DNA of 20,250 nt from Priapulus caudatus. Its lineage: Eukaryota; Priapulida; Priapulimorpha; Priapulimorphida; Priapulidae. Location: contig NW_014578095.1 in the NCBI RefSeq assembly GCF_000485595.1, positions 64,418 through 84,667 of the forward strand. Reading direction: 5' to 3'. The position numbers were made by a program, and so were the translations under genes. Shown here in pieces: positions 7,968-16,915 of the stretch. A model generated the notes under the pieces. That model saw nothing but the letters and a program-made list of their open reading frames with translations. It was not told where the DNA came from and searched no databases. The number at the start of each line of letters is the position of its first letter. The first letter of the stretch is position 1.

Positions 7968-7995
7968 GGTTGTGTGGTGTGTGTGTGTGTGCGTT
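7524..7995. repeat. Three (TG)n microsatellite blocks with TTG variants
   Basis: Blocks at about 7524-7596, 7671-7748 and 7777-7995 are separated by short unique islands (about 7597-7670 and 7749-7776). TGTTGTTG variants are common in the later blocks. No gene. Confidence 0.93.
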
Positions 7996-8438
7996 GTTGC
8001 TTGTTTGTTTCTACTCTCTATAATGTTATGGGCTGCAATACATGTTATTTGCTTTTTTCATACTCGTCTCTCTGATGTAATAATAGGCTAGGGGTAATTT
8101 ATTATTTAGTTAGAGTAAATTATAATATATAATTACAATTATGCACGATATGTGTTCCTCTGAGTATCTTTGCTTTGAGAATTTAAATAAAAATGGAAAT
8201 AAATGTTTAATGAAAATGAAAGTAATGATATCGAAATTCGTAACAAGAATTTGAATCTGATTTTTTTTTTAATATTAATACAATAATGAGTTTAATTAAC
8301 AGATGATATTCTGAAATCTCCGTAGAGCTCCTTTGTTCTTTCCGTTGTTCACACAGCTGCGTTCATTTTGATTTGAACGCTTTTATTTAGTTTCTTATTT
8401 CTCACGTGACGGGGCGTTGTGCCATCCTAGGTTTTTAT
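7996..8438. other. AT-rich unique sequence, nothing recognised
   Basis: No exon, repeat or RNA gene is supported here. Confidence 0.4.
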
Positions 8439-8440
8439 TA

Positions 8441-8680
8441 AGGCGCGGTTTATGTACCGCTTTATGTTGGCGAATTGGCGGAGTCTGGATCGAATTTCGC
8501 ACTATACAACCGACAATACGGAGTGTAAAGCAGAAAGCTTGCGCGAGCCAAAACCGATCGATAGCAAACGTACTTGGGAGATTAGAATGTTCTATTTTCG
8601 GCCAAACTCGATGTTGGCGAATTAGAAGTTGGTCACTCGCCATTCGCCAACATAAAGCTGGGTAGTTGTAAACTAGGCCT
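8441..8680. mobile_element. 240-bp TA-flanked inverted-repeat element (MITE)
   Basis: The ends are imperfect inverted repeats of about 45 bp, starting AGGC..GTTTA. They contain an exact 16-bp arm: CTTTATGTTGGCGAAT at 8460-8475 and its complement at 8642-8657. The dinucleotide TA lies directly outside both ends (8439-8440 and 8681-8682), as expected for a TA target-site duplication. Part of the arm (GATGTTGGCGAATTAG, near 8610) is repeated inside. There is no transposase. The frames open on both strands reflect the palindrome. A Tc1/mariner-like or related origin is a guess. Confidence 0.75.
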
Positions 8681-8702
8681 TACATTCTAAACGAGGCTGA
8701 AG

Positions 8703-8756
8703 TGCGTGTGCTGTGCGTGCGTCGCGTGCGTGCGTGCGTGCGTGCGTGCGTGTCGT
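8703..8756. repeat. (TGCG)n tetranucleotide repeat
   Basis: GTGCGTGCGTGCG run of about 50 bp with one TCG interruption. Confidence 0.9.
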
Positions 8757-8773
8757 ATCCAGCGTGTGCTATA

Positions 8774-8866
8774 CAGGGCCGGTAGCTTGGTGGGGGGGCA
8801 AGGAGGGCAGGCAGTCTGCCCCTAGATTTTGGAGCAAATAAAAAATAAGCTGAGTTATAAATAAAT
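8774..8866 (+). mobile_element. hAT-like element end, unmatched
   Basis: It begins CAGGGCCGGTAGCTTGG, runs through a G-rich stretch and GCCCCTAGATTTTGGAGCAA, and then becomes A/T-rich. It aligns with the left end of the element at 13600-13863 (GGGCCGTACCTTGG, CTCCCTAGAATTTTCGAGCA). CAGGGCCG is typical of hAT-superfamily termini. I cannot find a matching right end; sequence past 8866 diverges and then becomes a GTCC repeat. Probably a truncated copy. Confidence 0.55.
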
Positions 8867-8932
8867 AACCTAACAGTGATTTTTTAGGTAACGTGACGAA
8901 GTCAGCATGCAGCTTGTAGAAATCGCAGTGAT

Positions 8933-9050
8933 TGTCCGTCCGTCGCGTCCGTCCGTCCGTCTGTGCGTAACCGTCCGTCCGTCTCCGCCACGTCGTCCGT
9001 CGGTCCTCGTCCGTCGTCCTGTCGTGTCCGTCGTGCGTCCGTCCACAGTT
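8933..9050. repeat. Degenerate (GTCC)n tetranucleotide repeat
   Basis: GTCCGTCC units with many interruptions. Open frames on both strands are artefacts. Confidence 0.88.
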
Positions 9051-9581
9051 GGGCCAGCAATCTTAACGCTCGAGCCGTATGAGCGTGATATTGCGGGACG
9101 TCGGGGGGGGGGGGTCGCGCAAAAGGACTGCGGAGATGTCGAATTTGGGACCCGGGTCACAGGTGAAGATGTGTCAATGTAGCGGGGAAGATGTCCCCTT
9201 AAATTAGGGGTATAGGAGGAAATTTTACGGAATTGCGGCCAAATCTCACCGGCTCGACCTACGCTCTTAATATTCGATGTAACCCATCACGCAGCGCGGA
9301 AATTGGAGGTCACGAGGTCAAGGGCAGTGGGGAAAGGTCAGATAGCAAACATTTTCTGAGCGACTGGTCTAACGACCGAGTGCAAAGACGTTTTTGTTTC
9401 AGCGGCTGACCTAGCCATTTGTATACTTTATTGAAAGAACCATGAATCTACTTGCGGCGCTGACGCGTGCGAAGAGTAAGTGTCTGTTAAACCTTTTGAC
9501 CCTCAAGAGGAGGGTTAAACATGGATTTGTTGACTGTTGCTTGTGAAGGTGAGGTGATTGGTTGAATTGTGCAGATGTCAT
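9051..9581. other. Unique sequence with a G12 run
   Basis: Contains twelve consecutive G at 9103-9114. One donor-like site on the minus strand (CCG then gtgaga, near 9245-9252) lacks a coding frame behind it. No exon is supported. Confidence 0.4.
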
Positions 9582-9678
9582 TATATCAGGAGTAAGCATA
9601 GATATAGGATATATATAAAATTAATATATAATCTAAATATATAAGATATATATCCTATATTATCTTACTCCTGATTAT
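9582..9678. repeat. Palindromic element, arms ~33 bp (TCAGGAGTAAG...)
   Basis: The left arm, 9582-9616, contains TCAGGAGTAAG and ATATAGGATATATAT. Its complement lies at about 9645-9678 (ATATATATCCTATAT, CTTACTCCTGA). A short TA-rich loop separates them. It resembles the palindromes at 5907-5984 and 16060-16110. Confidence 0.8.
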
Positions 9679-9699
9679 ATCATATCATCATCAGATATC

Positions 9700-9900
9700 A
9701 GATGAGTGACGCGACGGCAACCTACTGCAGTACTGGCGTGACGTCATGCACAGGCACGTGACGATGACGAGGACGACGATGGCGGCAGTCACCGGCCGTC
9801 GTGGAGCTATTGTGACATTGTATGACGTCATTCTATTCTGCCGTGTCGGCGGCGGTTTCACGTTTACGGACGGGCGTTATTCTAAAAAGGAAGAAAAAGC
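9700..9900. other. GC-rich island with CRE-type palindromes; weak exon possibility
   Basis: Two TGACGTCA palindromes (9739-9746 and 9823-9830) and one CACGTG (9755-9760) lie within 92 bp. On the minus strand a frame reads VTAAIVVLVIVTCLCM, which looks like a membrane segment, and a donor-like gtaggt after it would match the phase of exon 7249-7328. However, the valines come from a GTC/ATC-rich run, and the best acceptor (tttttcttcctttttag, near 9882) leads to an in-frame stop. I call no exon; regulatory use is equally unproven. Confidence 0.25.
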
Positions 9901-10235
9901 AAACTAATACGAGGCATGCAACAGGAATGACGCAATTACGCGATAAGACCAATCCTATTCCTAATGCCTTCTAGACGTCCATGAGGCATTTAACTTGCGC
10001 GCATAATGCAAAGTATTGCACTCTAGTGCTGAATTTCACCGAAAAAACATCTAAGAAAAGGTCTTTTCCAGAGACGAAATAGTGCGACATTGGTGAACGA
10101 TTGGCGGATTGCTTCCGGCCGGGTGACAGGGTGTGTGCATGCACGTTAGCATGCAGGTAACCAAGCTCTCTGTTTATCCCGAATACCCGCTCGCGCGTTT
10201 GTTAGCCATTTAAATTTTGTACGCGCTCGCGCGCT
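9901..10235. other. Unique sequence, nothing recognised
   Basis: No repeat, exon or RNA gene is supported. It contains a short palindromic GCATGC-rich patch near 10138-10155. Confidence 0.35.
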
Positions 10236-10693
10236 TCTCTCCTCTATCTCGCTCTCTCTCTCCTCTCTCTTCCTCTCTCTCTCTCTCTCTCTCTTCCTCT
10301 ATCCACCACACACACACACCACCACACACACACCACACACACAACACAACAACCACACACAACACACACTCTCTCTCTCTCTCGATTATCTATCTATCTA
10401 TCTATCTATTAATCTATCTAATTCTTTATCTGTTCTTATTATTTATCTATCTGTCTATTTATCTATTTATTTGTTTATCTATCTATCTATTATTTCTATC
10501 TCTCTCGCTCTCTGTCTTTCACTCTCTTTCACAATCTCTCCCCTTCTCTCGTCCCGTGCTCTCCCTCTCTTCCTCCCTCCCTCCCTCCCATTCTTTCTCC
10601 CTCCCTCGCTGTTCTCCCGATGTCCGTCCTCGTTTCGCCTCTCTTTTTCCTCCTCCCCTCTGCTTCTTTCTTCTTCTCGCTCATCTCTTTCCT

Positions 10694-10727
<34 letters not shown>

Positions 10728-10790
10728 CACTCTCCCTCCCTCTCTCCCGCCCTCTCTGTCTTTCGCGCGCGCTCACTCTATCCCTCTCGT
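10236..10790. repeat. Compound (CT)n, (CA)n and (TCTA)n tract
   Basis: CT repeats (10236-10300) run into CA/CCACA repeats (about 10303-10370), then CTAT tetranucleotides (about 10384-10500), then degenerate CT and CCCT sequence to about 10790. The long frames seen here on both strands are low-complexity artefacts. Confidence 0.93.
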
Positions 10791-11176
10791 TCTCGAATCT
10801 ACTAATCTGGATAAAAACAGTACGTTTGCTTAACTAACCGAGAACTACTAACTTCATGCGTAGCCACGTAACGCTTACATTAAGGCGAACACCTTCTGCG
10901 TGAATTACCATCACACGTATAATAATATCTTATCAAAAGTTGCTATTATTATTAAAAGGATCGCGAGGAATAAGTGTCATAACTCACATATACTCGAATC
11001 CAAATCGTATCCCCTATTCCCCTCTTGCTCTCTATCACTCACTACCTATCCGAACCTATGCGCACATCACACTATGGACGTGGTCGACACCCACAGATAT
11101 ATGAAGGACACAGGGGGGATACCTTGGTAGATATATAACTATCTCCCTCTGTAGATATGTATTGATGATTGCTTAC
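10791..11176. other. Unique sequence, nothing firm
   Basis: Contains an imperfect GATATATGAAGG / CTATCTCCCTC region near 11096-11155. No exon is called. Confidence 0.35.
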
Positions 11177-11262
11177 ATAGTCAGCTGTCTTATTTAACAT
11201 TCTTTCTGGCTCTGCTGCCATTGTGACGCAGATCGCTTGATATTGCTCCGGCACTCCGTGTG
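11177..11262 (-). CDS. Exon candidate (possible DUF11-like second strand block)
   Basis: 86 nt on the minus strand, with acceptor ttgatgttgccatag and donor TAT then gtaagc. It starts in phase 1 and ends in phase 0, 28 full codons: HGVPEQYQAICVTMAAEP then ERMLNKTADY. It can be joined in phase to exon 19067-19146 (ends phase 1), giving TTIHFSSECGTA-HGVPEQYQAICV. That junction corresponds in position to LAISIAAHGRDDVIIV in exon 1357-1546. The comparison is by eye and weak in identity, and an 8-kb intron would be needed. The plus strand is closed by a stop here. Confidence 0.42.
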
Positions 11263-12121
11263 CTATGGCAACATCAATAGTTTATACCTGTGCTCCATAG
11301 AACGCACGCGGCGATGCTGAGTAGTTTGTCACCGGGACTCCCTCGTTAAAGCGAAGTATGACAAAGGGACAACTTAATAATTCATGAGGTTATATAGGTG
11401 CGCTCAATTTGCCTGCGTCGCACGATGTTACACGCACACGCGTGTGCACGCACGCACGCAAGCACCCGCACGCACGCACACATATACATGAACACTGATG
11501 GATACAAACACACGCATCATACATCCCACATTCTTTTCAATTAAACTATAGTCATCAACGATAGTAAAGGTCTGCAAGGATGAGGTGGTCATTGTAGTCT
11601 GAGATCTCTTCTTCTTCTTTAATTAATTATTTTTTCGAATTACGACAGCTATGAATAATGAAATGAATCTGTTAGTGATTTTATGGTTACTAAAATAAAA
11701 AATAAACGGTGAAAACTGCGTTTGGAAACGCAGAACCTGTAGCCTATAACTATTATTAGTAGCAGAAGATTTACAAAATCTATTTGAATAGTGTAATATC
11801 GGAAAAATTTACGAATGATTGTTGCCGTCCAACCCACAGGGTCTCGGATATTAAACATCCTACTTGGAATATCTAAGAAAAAATCCAAAACACAAATAAT
11901 TTCTTCTATATATAATAAAATTATAATTCATCATTGCATATTACGCAACTTCTAAATTGCCCACATATTCTAGAACCATATAATCATGTAATACCCAATG
12001 GACTAATGCCTAGTCTACATCATATACACAGAAACATTACGTAATACCTAATTTACAAACATACCAATCCCATTTCACATTGAACAAATGATGTATTATC
12101 CATTAAGTATTAATTAACAAA
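11263..12121. other. AT-rich unique sequence with a short (ACGC)n run
   Basis: A CACGCACG run lies at about 11429-11482. The remainder, including a 79-codon minus-strand frame at 11649-11888, has AT-driven composition and no good splice signals, so no gene is called. Confidence 0.45.
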
Positions 12122-12380
12122 ATGATGTGTATGAGTATGTGTATGTGTATGTGCATGTGTATGTGTTTGTGCATGGGCATGTGCATGTGTATATGCATAT
12201 GTATGTGTACGCGTGCGTGTGCGTGTACATGTACGGTTTGGGTGTACGTGTGCGTGTACGTGTATGTGTACGTGTACGTGTACGTGTGTGTGTACGTGTA
12301 TGTGTACGTGTACGTGTATGTGTACGTGTACGTGTACGTGTACGTGTACGTGTACGTGTGTGTGTACGTGTATGTGTAGG
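12122..12380. repeat. (GTGTAC/GTGTAT)n hexanucleotide repeat
   Basis: A period-6 array grades from ATGTGT-type units on the left, through CGTGTGCGTG, to clean GTGTACGTGTAC on the right. A hexamer period keeps all frames open on both strands, which explains the many frames here. Confidence 0.93.
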
Positions 12381-12689
12381 TGCCATGCATCAGTTGCTTC
12401 CTGTTATTACCTCCAAAAGCTATACACATAATATGTTACATATATATCCATATCAGCGTTGCTGTGACGACGATGTGCTCCATAGTCTGGTAGATTGATT
12501 TCTACATAACGACTCCCTCATCGAGCAACACGTGAAAATGTGCTGATGCTTCTTTTGTAGGCGGACAAGTATAGAAACGTGGAGCAAGAACATGCGAGAA
12601 CTAATACGTAATAGATCGTGGCTATTTTAGTGTGTGAGAGAGATTGAGAGAATATGGAGGAAGACTAGAAATTGTCGGACGGAGATATG

Positions 12690-12690
<1 letters not shown>
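12381..12690. other. Unique sequence, possible weak minus-strand frame
   Basis: A minus-strand frame around 12410-12505 reads NADMDIYVTYYVYSFW and ends at GAG then gtaata, but the acceptor is poor. Not called. Confidence 0.25.
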
Positions 12691-12744
<54 letters not shown>

Positions 12745-12975
12745 GGAGATAGTGTGCGTGTATATATATGTGGTGGTGTGTTGTGTGCGTGCGTGCGCTG
12801 TGTGTGCTGTGTGTGTGTTGTGTTGTGTGGGTTGTGTGTGTTGTGTGTGTTGTGTCGTGTGGAGAGAGAGAGAGGGAGATACGTGTTGCGTGTATATGTG
12901 TGTGTGTGGTGTGGTGGTTGTGGTGTGTGTGTGTGTGTGTGTGTGTGTGTGGTGGCGTGCGTGTGTGCGTGCGCG
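12691..12975. repeat. Interrupted (TG)n with (GA)n islands
   Basis: TG repeats with GAGAGAG inserts (about 12736-12750 and 12860-12878) and TGTTG variants. No gene. Confidence 0.93.
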
Positions 12976-13599
12976 TGTGTTCAATGTAAAACTGCCTGAC
13001 AGCTGCTATTCAGGCTATTGATTTTGTCACGTGTGAGGCCGACCATGGTAACGCTGCTTCCCCCGACGCAAGATCGAGAATGTTATTAACGCGGATACAT
13101 AAACAAAATATATATATATATACCCTAGTGAGAGCCCCGAACCGGCGGCAATTACACCCAGAATAATTAATGTAGTCAATATCTATCGCTATACTATCGA
13201 TACATAAACAAAGCATGCACGATAACAGTCACACAGTCGATTGAATATGGTAGTGCTGGCATTTGGGAGCAGTTATAGCCATGTATACCTTCTATCTACT
13301 CCATGGGGAGGAAATATATACGTAGGCGACGATATGTCCCGGCGCGCTAGCAGGCGACAGGTTTTTATAACGCGATTCAACGACAGGTGTTATATGACGA
13401 CGGTGGCAACGAGGGTCGCATGTCCGACGTCCACCCAGGTGACCTAGTCCTCGCCGTAAGACTGTCCGTTTCCCGCGCTTTCGCGCACGTCTGCTTTACA
13501 GGATGTTCACTTGTCAATCAACGTCGACACCGTGGAGGCGGCTTCATCGTCCGTCAGTCTAACCCCGCGTCTGTTTCATCAATATTCGCTTTCTCATTG
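12976..13599. other. Unique sequence with a weak plus-strand exon-like block
   Basis: On the plus strand 13387-13438 reads YDDGGNEGRMSDVHPG between a possible acceptor (ttcaacgacag) and donor (CCAG then gtgacc). This is the best plus-strand candidate in the region, but the acceptor is mediocre and no neighbour fits. I record it without calling a gene. Confidence 0.25.
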
Positions 13600-13863
13600 C
13601 GGGCCGTACCTTGGGCAGGGGCAAGGGGGCAGTGCTCCCTAGAATTTTCGAGCAAAATTGAAAATACTAAGCGTAGCTAAATAATTCATCAAGTAATCAA
13701 TTCAATTGGCCACTTAAAATCCGGAAAGCCTTGTCCTCAGACCCATCTGCTAGCCACACTATGGACGATCGATCAAGCCACTGTCGCCCGTCGCTCATCA
13801 TTACACAGTTGGAAGTCAGGAAATTTTGCTCCCTCCTAGAAGTTTGCTCAGGCTACGGCCCTG
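13600..13863. mobile_element. 264-bp hAT-like MITE flanked by CATTG
   Basis: The left end starts CGGGCCGTACC and the right end, read inward on the minus strand, starts CAGGGCCGTAGC, an inverted pair. Both continue into CTCCCTAGAATTTTCGAGC / CTAGGAGGGAGCAAAATTTC type sequence. CATTG lies directly outside each end (13595-13599 and 13864-13868). The left end matches the fragment at 8774-8866. There is no transposase. A hAT assignment would predict an 8-bp duplication; only 5 bp match, so the ends may have eroded. Confidence 0.65.
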
Positions 13864-13909
13864 CATTGTGTTCCTATCGCCTCTCACGGCTAACGTCTCT
13901 GCGCTCCCG

Positions 13910-14021
13910 TCAGCTCTCGGCGTCTCTTTCATCAGCATAAACCCGTGTGTGGCCAAACTCCTCGACATTAGCTCCCATCCTTGCAGTAATCATCTGACCT
14001 AACCGTGTGTACGTTTGTTCC
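13910..14021 (-). CDS. Weak terminal-exon candidate
   Basis: The minus-strand frame follows an acceptor-like ttatttcctaccag, enters in phase 2 and runs 36 codons to a TGA: EQTYTRLGQMITARMGANVE then EFGHTRVYADERDAES. The composition is coding-like and free of simple repeat. No polyadenylation hexamer is evident before the MITE at 13863. It may be the C-terminal end of a gene, a relic, or chance. Family not recognised. Confidence 0.3.
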
Positions 14022-14077
14022 CTGGTAGGAAATAACTTATTTCTACTATCATAGGTAATAGTATCCCTGAATACCGT

Positions 14078-14115
<38 letters not shown>

Positions 14116-14160
14116 GTGTTGTCTGGTGTGTGTTGTGTGTGTGGGTGTGTGTGTGTGTCG
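14078..14160. repeat. (TG)n microsatellite
   Basis: About 40 bp of pure TG followed by TGTTG and TGGG variants. Confidence 0.93.
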
Positions 14161-14759
14161 CGCAGCGCGCACTCACACGCGCGGTAAATGATACATAAAT
14201 ACGTAGAGGTGACGCGTGTATTATATGAGCAAATGCATTCATCGCCACTGCTTGTTGTGATGCAGATTTTGTCGTCTCATGTAACCCCTAGTGTATTTTT
14301 GGCCTAGATGGCCTATCATACCCCACTGTCACTACTGAAGCATCTCGAAAAACCCAATGATCATTATATACAGTTTTAGTATATTATATAATTATATATT
14401 TATTATGAGCTTAGTGATGGTCGTTGGGTCTCGCGCGTTAGAGCGAGAGACGACAATCCATACAGACTGGCAAAATTTGTCCCGGACTAATTATCCCGGC
14501 CTAGCCCGTATTTGGGCGGGATACGGTGTACACATCTGCAAAAATTTGGCGGCGGGTCGGGCGCGCTGCTAGTTTAATAACCATATCAAAAATCGTCGTC
14601 CTGTTACGGGATAGAATTTGCGTGCGTGTTTGAAATTCATTCGCAATCAATACGGTCGCGGACGTATTTAGGAAACAGAGCAGGCGTCCGCTATGCGGCC
14701 CGAGGCAGGTGACCAGGCGACGCGTCATCGCAGGCGACGCCCTCGGGAGCTGGACAAGC
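14161..14759. other. Unique sequence; possible 3' UTR of the next candidate
   Basis: AATAAA occurs on the minus strand at 14399-14404, about 360 bp past the stop at 14760, a plausible poly(A) signal. Two overlapping frames (14403-14572 plus, 14501-14770 minus) have no supporting splice sites. Confidence 0.3.
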
Positions 14760-14909
14760 CTATAACTCAATTGTTGTCTGCGGAGCGTGACTTCTAATCA
14801 GGTGAACACAGCGAACGCAGGCTCGACGAGTAGGTTCGGGCCCTTCCTTTGATATATCGTAGTAGACGGCGAACGAGACGTGAGAGAGGAGGAGGTCTTC
14901 AGAAGGCCA
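14760..14909 (-). CDS. Terminal-exon candidate, 49 codons
   Basis: The acceptor is excellent (cagcttccagttctttaccacag). The minus-strand frame is open in phase 0 for 49 codons to a TAG: WPSEDLLLSHVSFAVYYD, then ISKEGPEPTRRACVRCVHLI and RSHAPQTTIEL. The composition is protein-like, with two cysteines spaced C-VR-C. There is no good donor before the stop, so it could be a last exon, with AATAAA about 360 bp downstream. If so, a gene ends here and the exons to the left form another. Family not recognised. Confidence 0.35.
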   Translation of the reverse strand, partial: WPSEDLLLSHVSFAVYYDISKEGPEPTRRACVRCVHLIRSHAPQTTIEL

Positions 14910-15017
14910 CTGTGGTAAAGAACTGGAAGCTGTTCACCAGCCAACAGGCCAAGATGAATGGCCTATTGGTCACTCTCCTACTTCTACCGCGGCTAACGTC
15001 GTTGCGTGCGTGGCATG
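14910..15017. other. Spacer carrying the acceptor tract of 14760-14909
   Basis: No separate feature is seen. Confidence 0.35.
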
Positions 15018-15045
15018 TGGCGTGTGTGTGTGGTGTGTGTGTGTG

Positions 15046-15103
<58 letters not shown>

Positions 15104-15400
15104 TGCGTTATGTGTGTGCGCGCGGCGTGAGTGCGTTATGTGTGTGGCGCGCCGTGCGTGCGTGGGGGGCTGCGTTATGTTTGTGCGTGTGTGTGTGTGA
15201 GGTGCGTGAGTGCGTTATTTTGGTGTGCGTGCGTGTGTGTGGGTGTGTCCGGGAGCGAGTGTCCGCGCGGCGCATTCGCATTTATTTGTGCATGTTCGTA
15301 CGTGCGTTGGGTTGGTGGAAAAGGTACTGAGTGCCGTGAGTGGTGAGTGCGTTATTGTGTGTCCGTGCGTGTGTGGTTGTGCCCGTGAGCGTGTGTCCGT
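15018..15400. repeat. (TG)n grading into GTGCGTGAGTGCGTTAT-type repeats
   Basis: Pure TG at about 15046-15102, then a degenerate array with GTGAGTGCGTTATGTGTG words recurring (near 15107, 15127, 15171, 15206, 15340). Open frames here are artefacts. Confidence 0.88.
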
Positions 15401-15640
15401 GAGCGGCGCCATTTGCGTTGTGCATGTTCGTGCGAGCGCTGTGCACAATACTTGCAATGGCACTCATGGCTGGTGTACGAGTCAACCTAATCTCCTATAG
15501 GTGTTCTCCCGCTTGTTTTCAGTAGCTACGTGTATGTTTGCACCACTCTCAATCGGGTTTGAAAACTATGTGGAAAACCCGAGGTTCTTGGAATAGAGTT
15601 AGTTCATATCACAAACTACCATTACTATATTATACTTACT
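15401..15640. other. Unique sequence, nothing recognised
   Basis: No exon or RNA gene is supported. Confidence 0.35.
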
Positions 15641-15728
15641 ACTATATATCTATATTATCTATCTATATCTATCTATCTATCTATCTATATAGTATATATA
15701 TAATATATTATATATATATATAGTATAT
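15641..15728. repeat. (CTAT)n and (TA)n repeats
   Basis: CTAT tetranucleotide run at about 15655-15688 followed by TA repeats that lead into the GA tract. Confidence 0.9.
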
Positions 15729-15820
15729 AGGAGAGAGAGGAGAGAGAGAGAGAGAGAGAAAGAGCCGAGAAAGAGAGAGAAGAGGAATAAGAGGGGGGGA
15801 GGAAGGGAGAGAGAGAGAGA

Positions 15821-15867
<47 letters not shown>

Positions 15868-15901
15868 GATGTAGAGAGAGATGAGAGAGAGAGAGAGAGA
15901 A

Positions 15902-15950
<49 letters not shown>

Positions 15951-16020
15951 AGAGAGAGAGTAGAGAAGAGAGAGAGAAGAGAGAACGAGAGAGCGAGGAA
16001 AGCGCGAGAGACAGGGAGAG
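15729..16020. repeat. (GA)n polypurine tract
   Basis: About 290 bp almost entirely purine on the plus strand. Opposite orientation to the CT tracts at 6047-6500 and 10236-10790. Confidence 0.94.
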
Positions 16021-16059
16021 TGTGTGATAGGGACCAATTTCCCAGTGGTAAAATAAAGA

Positions 16060-16110
16060 CAGGAGTAGATATAGGCTTACTATTTATACCTATTACCTAT
16101 TATCTACTCT
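16060..16110. repeat. Imperfect palindrome CAGGAGTAGATATAGG
   Basis: The left arm CAGGAGTAGATATAGG (16060-16075) pairs with CCTATTATCTACTC (16096-16109). It shares its arm sequence with the palindromes at 5907-5984 and 9582-9678. Confidence 0.65.
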
Positions 16111-16240
16111 TATAAAGATGATTTTATAGTGGCGGAGAGGAAAATAAGCATATTAATAATATATATAGTATATATATAATATATATATATAAATAATAAT
16201 ATATATAAGATATATATGTGAATATATACGCAATGTTACT
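16111..16240. repeat. TA/TAA-rich low-complexity sequence
   Basis: TATATA and AATAATAATATATA runs. No gene. Confidence 0.7.
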
Positions 16241-16403
16241 TAATGACGAACACGACGTCAGACTTATGAAATTTTTCTTTCTTCTGGCATTTTGTGGCCA
16301 GTTTGGCTATCACTTCTATTTGATATTGAACATCATCAACAACAATTATGTATTATTTTGTGTTGATGATTAACATAACATGTTAATACGGTGCGGTGCA
16401 CAC

Positions 16404-16528
16404 CATGTTGTAGTTCGAACGGATTGCTGGCAATGGCGCATGTAACGATAAAGGGAGGCTGCGATGCGATCCCTGCTGGTCGCGGATTTAAACTGCAAAC
16501 GACCTCGGCTATGTCCCGCGGCATTGCA
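16404..16528 (-). CDS. Weak exon candidate
   Basis: Behind a strong acceptor (gtggtttgttgacattcag) the minus-strand frame reads AMPRDIAEVVCSLNPRPAG, then IASQPPFIVTCAIASNPFEL. ATG then gtgtgc is a usable donor. This gives 125 nt, phase 2 to phase 1. The hydrophobic alternation and two cysteines suit a beta-domain ectodomain. A second frame is also open over the same bases, so the choice of frame is uncertain. Homology to the other modules is not evident. Confidence 0.27.
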
Positions 16529-16730
16529 CTGAATGTCAACAAACCACGTGATGCATAAATTCTGTTTCAACAGTAAAAATAATGGTCCCGTGTGTATTAA
16601 ACTTTGCGACCAGCCCGCCGTGTACGTATTATTCTACCAGCCAGCAGCAAATATACTGTGGGCAAGACGCTATGACAAATTGGTAGCTTAGTCGGGGATT
16701 CAAGAGTGTATTCAGTATGAAAGAATATAT
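16529..16730. other. Unique sequence, nothing recognised
   Basis: A short GGTAGCTTAGTCGGGGATTCAA near 16681 recalls tRNA box A wording, but no B box or cloverleaf follows. Confidence 0.3.
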
Positions 16731-16764
16731 TATTGTGTGTGTGTGGTGTGTGTGTGTTGTGTGT

Positions 16765-16804
<40 letters not shown>

Positions 16805-16915
16805 GTGCGCGTGCGTGCGGCGTGCGTCGTGTGTGTGGGCGTGTGTTGTGTGCGTGGCGTGGTGTGTGTCCTGTGTGTGTGTGTGTGAGAGAGAGAGATA
16901 GAGAGTGTGGGAGTG
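16731..16915. repeat. (TG)n microsatellite with a (GA)n island
   Basis: TG repeats with GCGTGCG interruptions and a GAGAGAGAGATAGAGAG stretch near 16887-16905. Confidence 0.93.

Noticed and set aside
9411-9599. 62-codon minus-strand frame
   Set aside because: No splice signals or recognisable composition; it runs into the palindrome at 9582.
10217-10837. 206-codon Ser-Leu frame and antisense Arg-Glu frames
   Set aside because: Generated by CT and CTAT repeats; no splice or start context.
12103-12498. Frames through the GTGTAC array
   Set aside because: A 6-bp period leaves every frame open; no coding evidence.
16681-16715. tRNA-like box A wording
   Set aside because: No matching B box, no acceptor stem, no cloverleaf.
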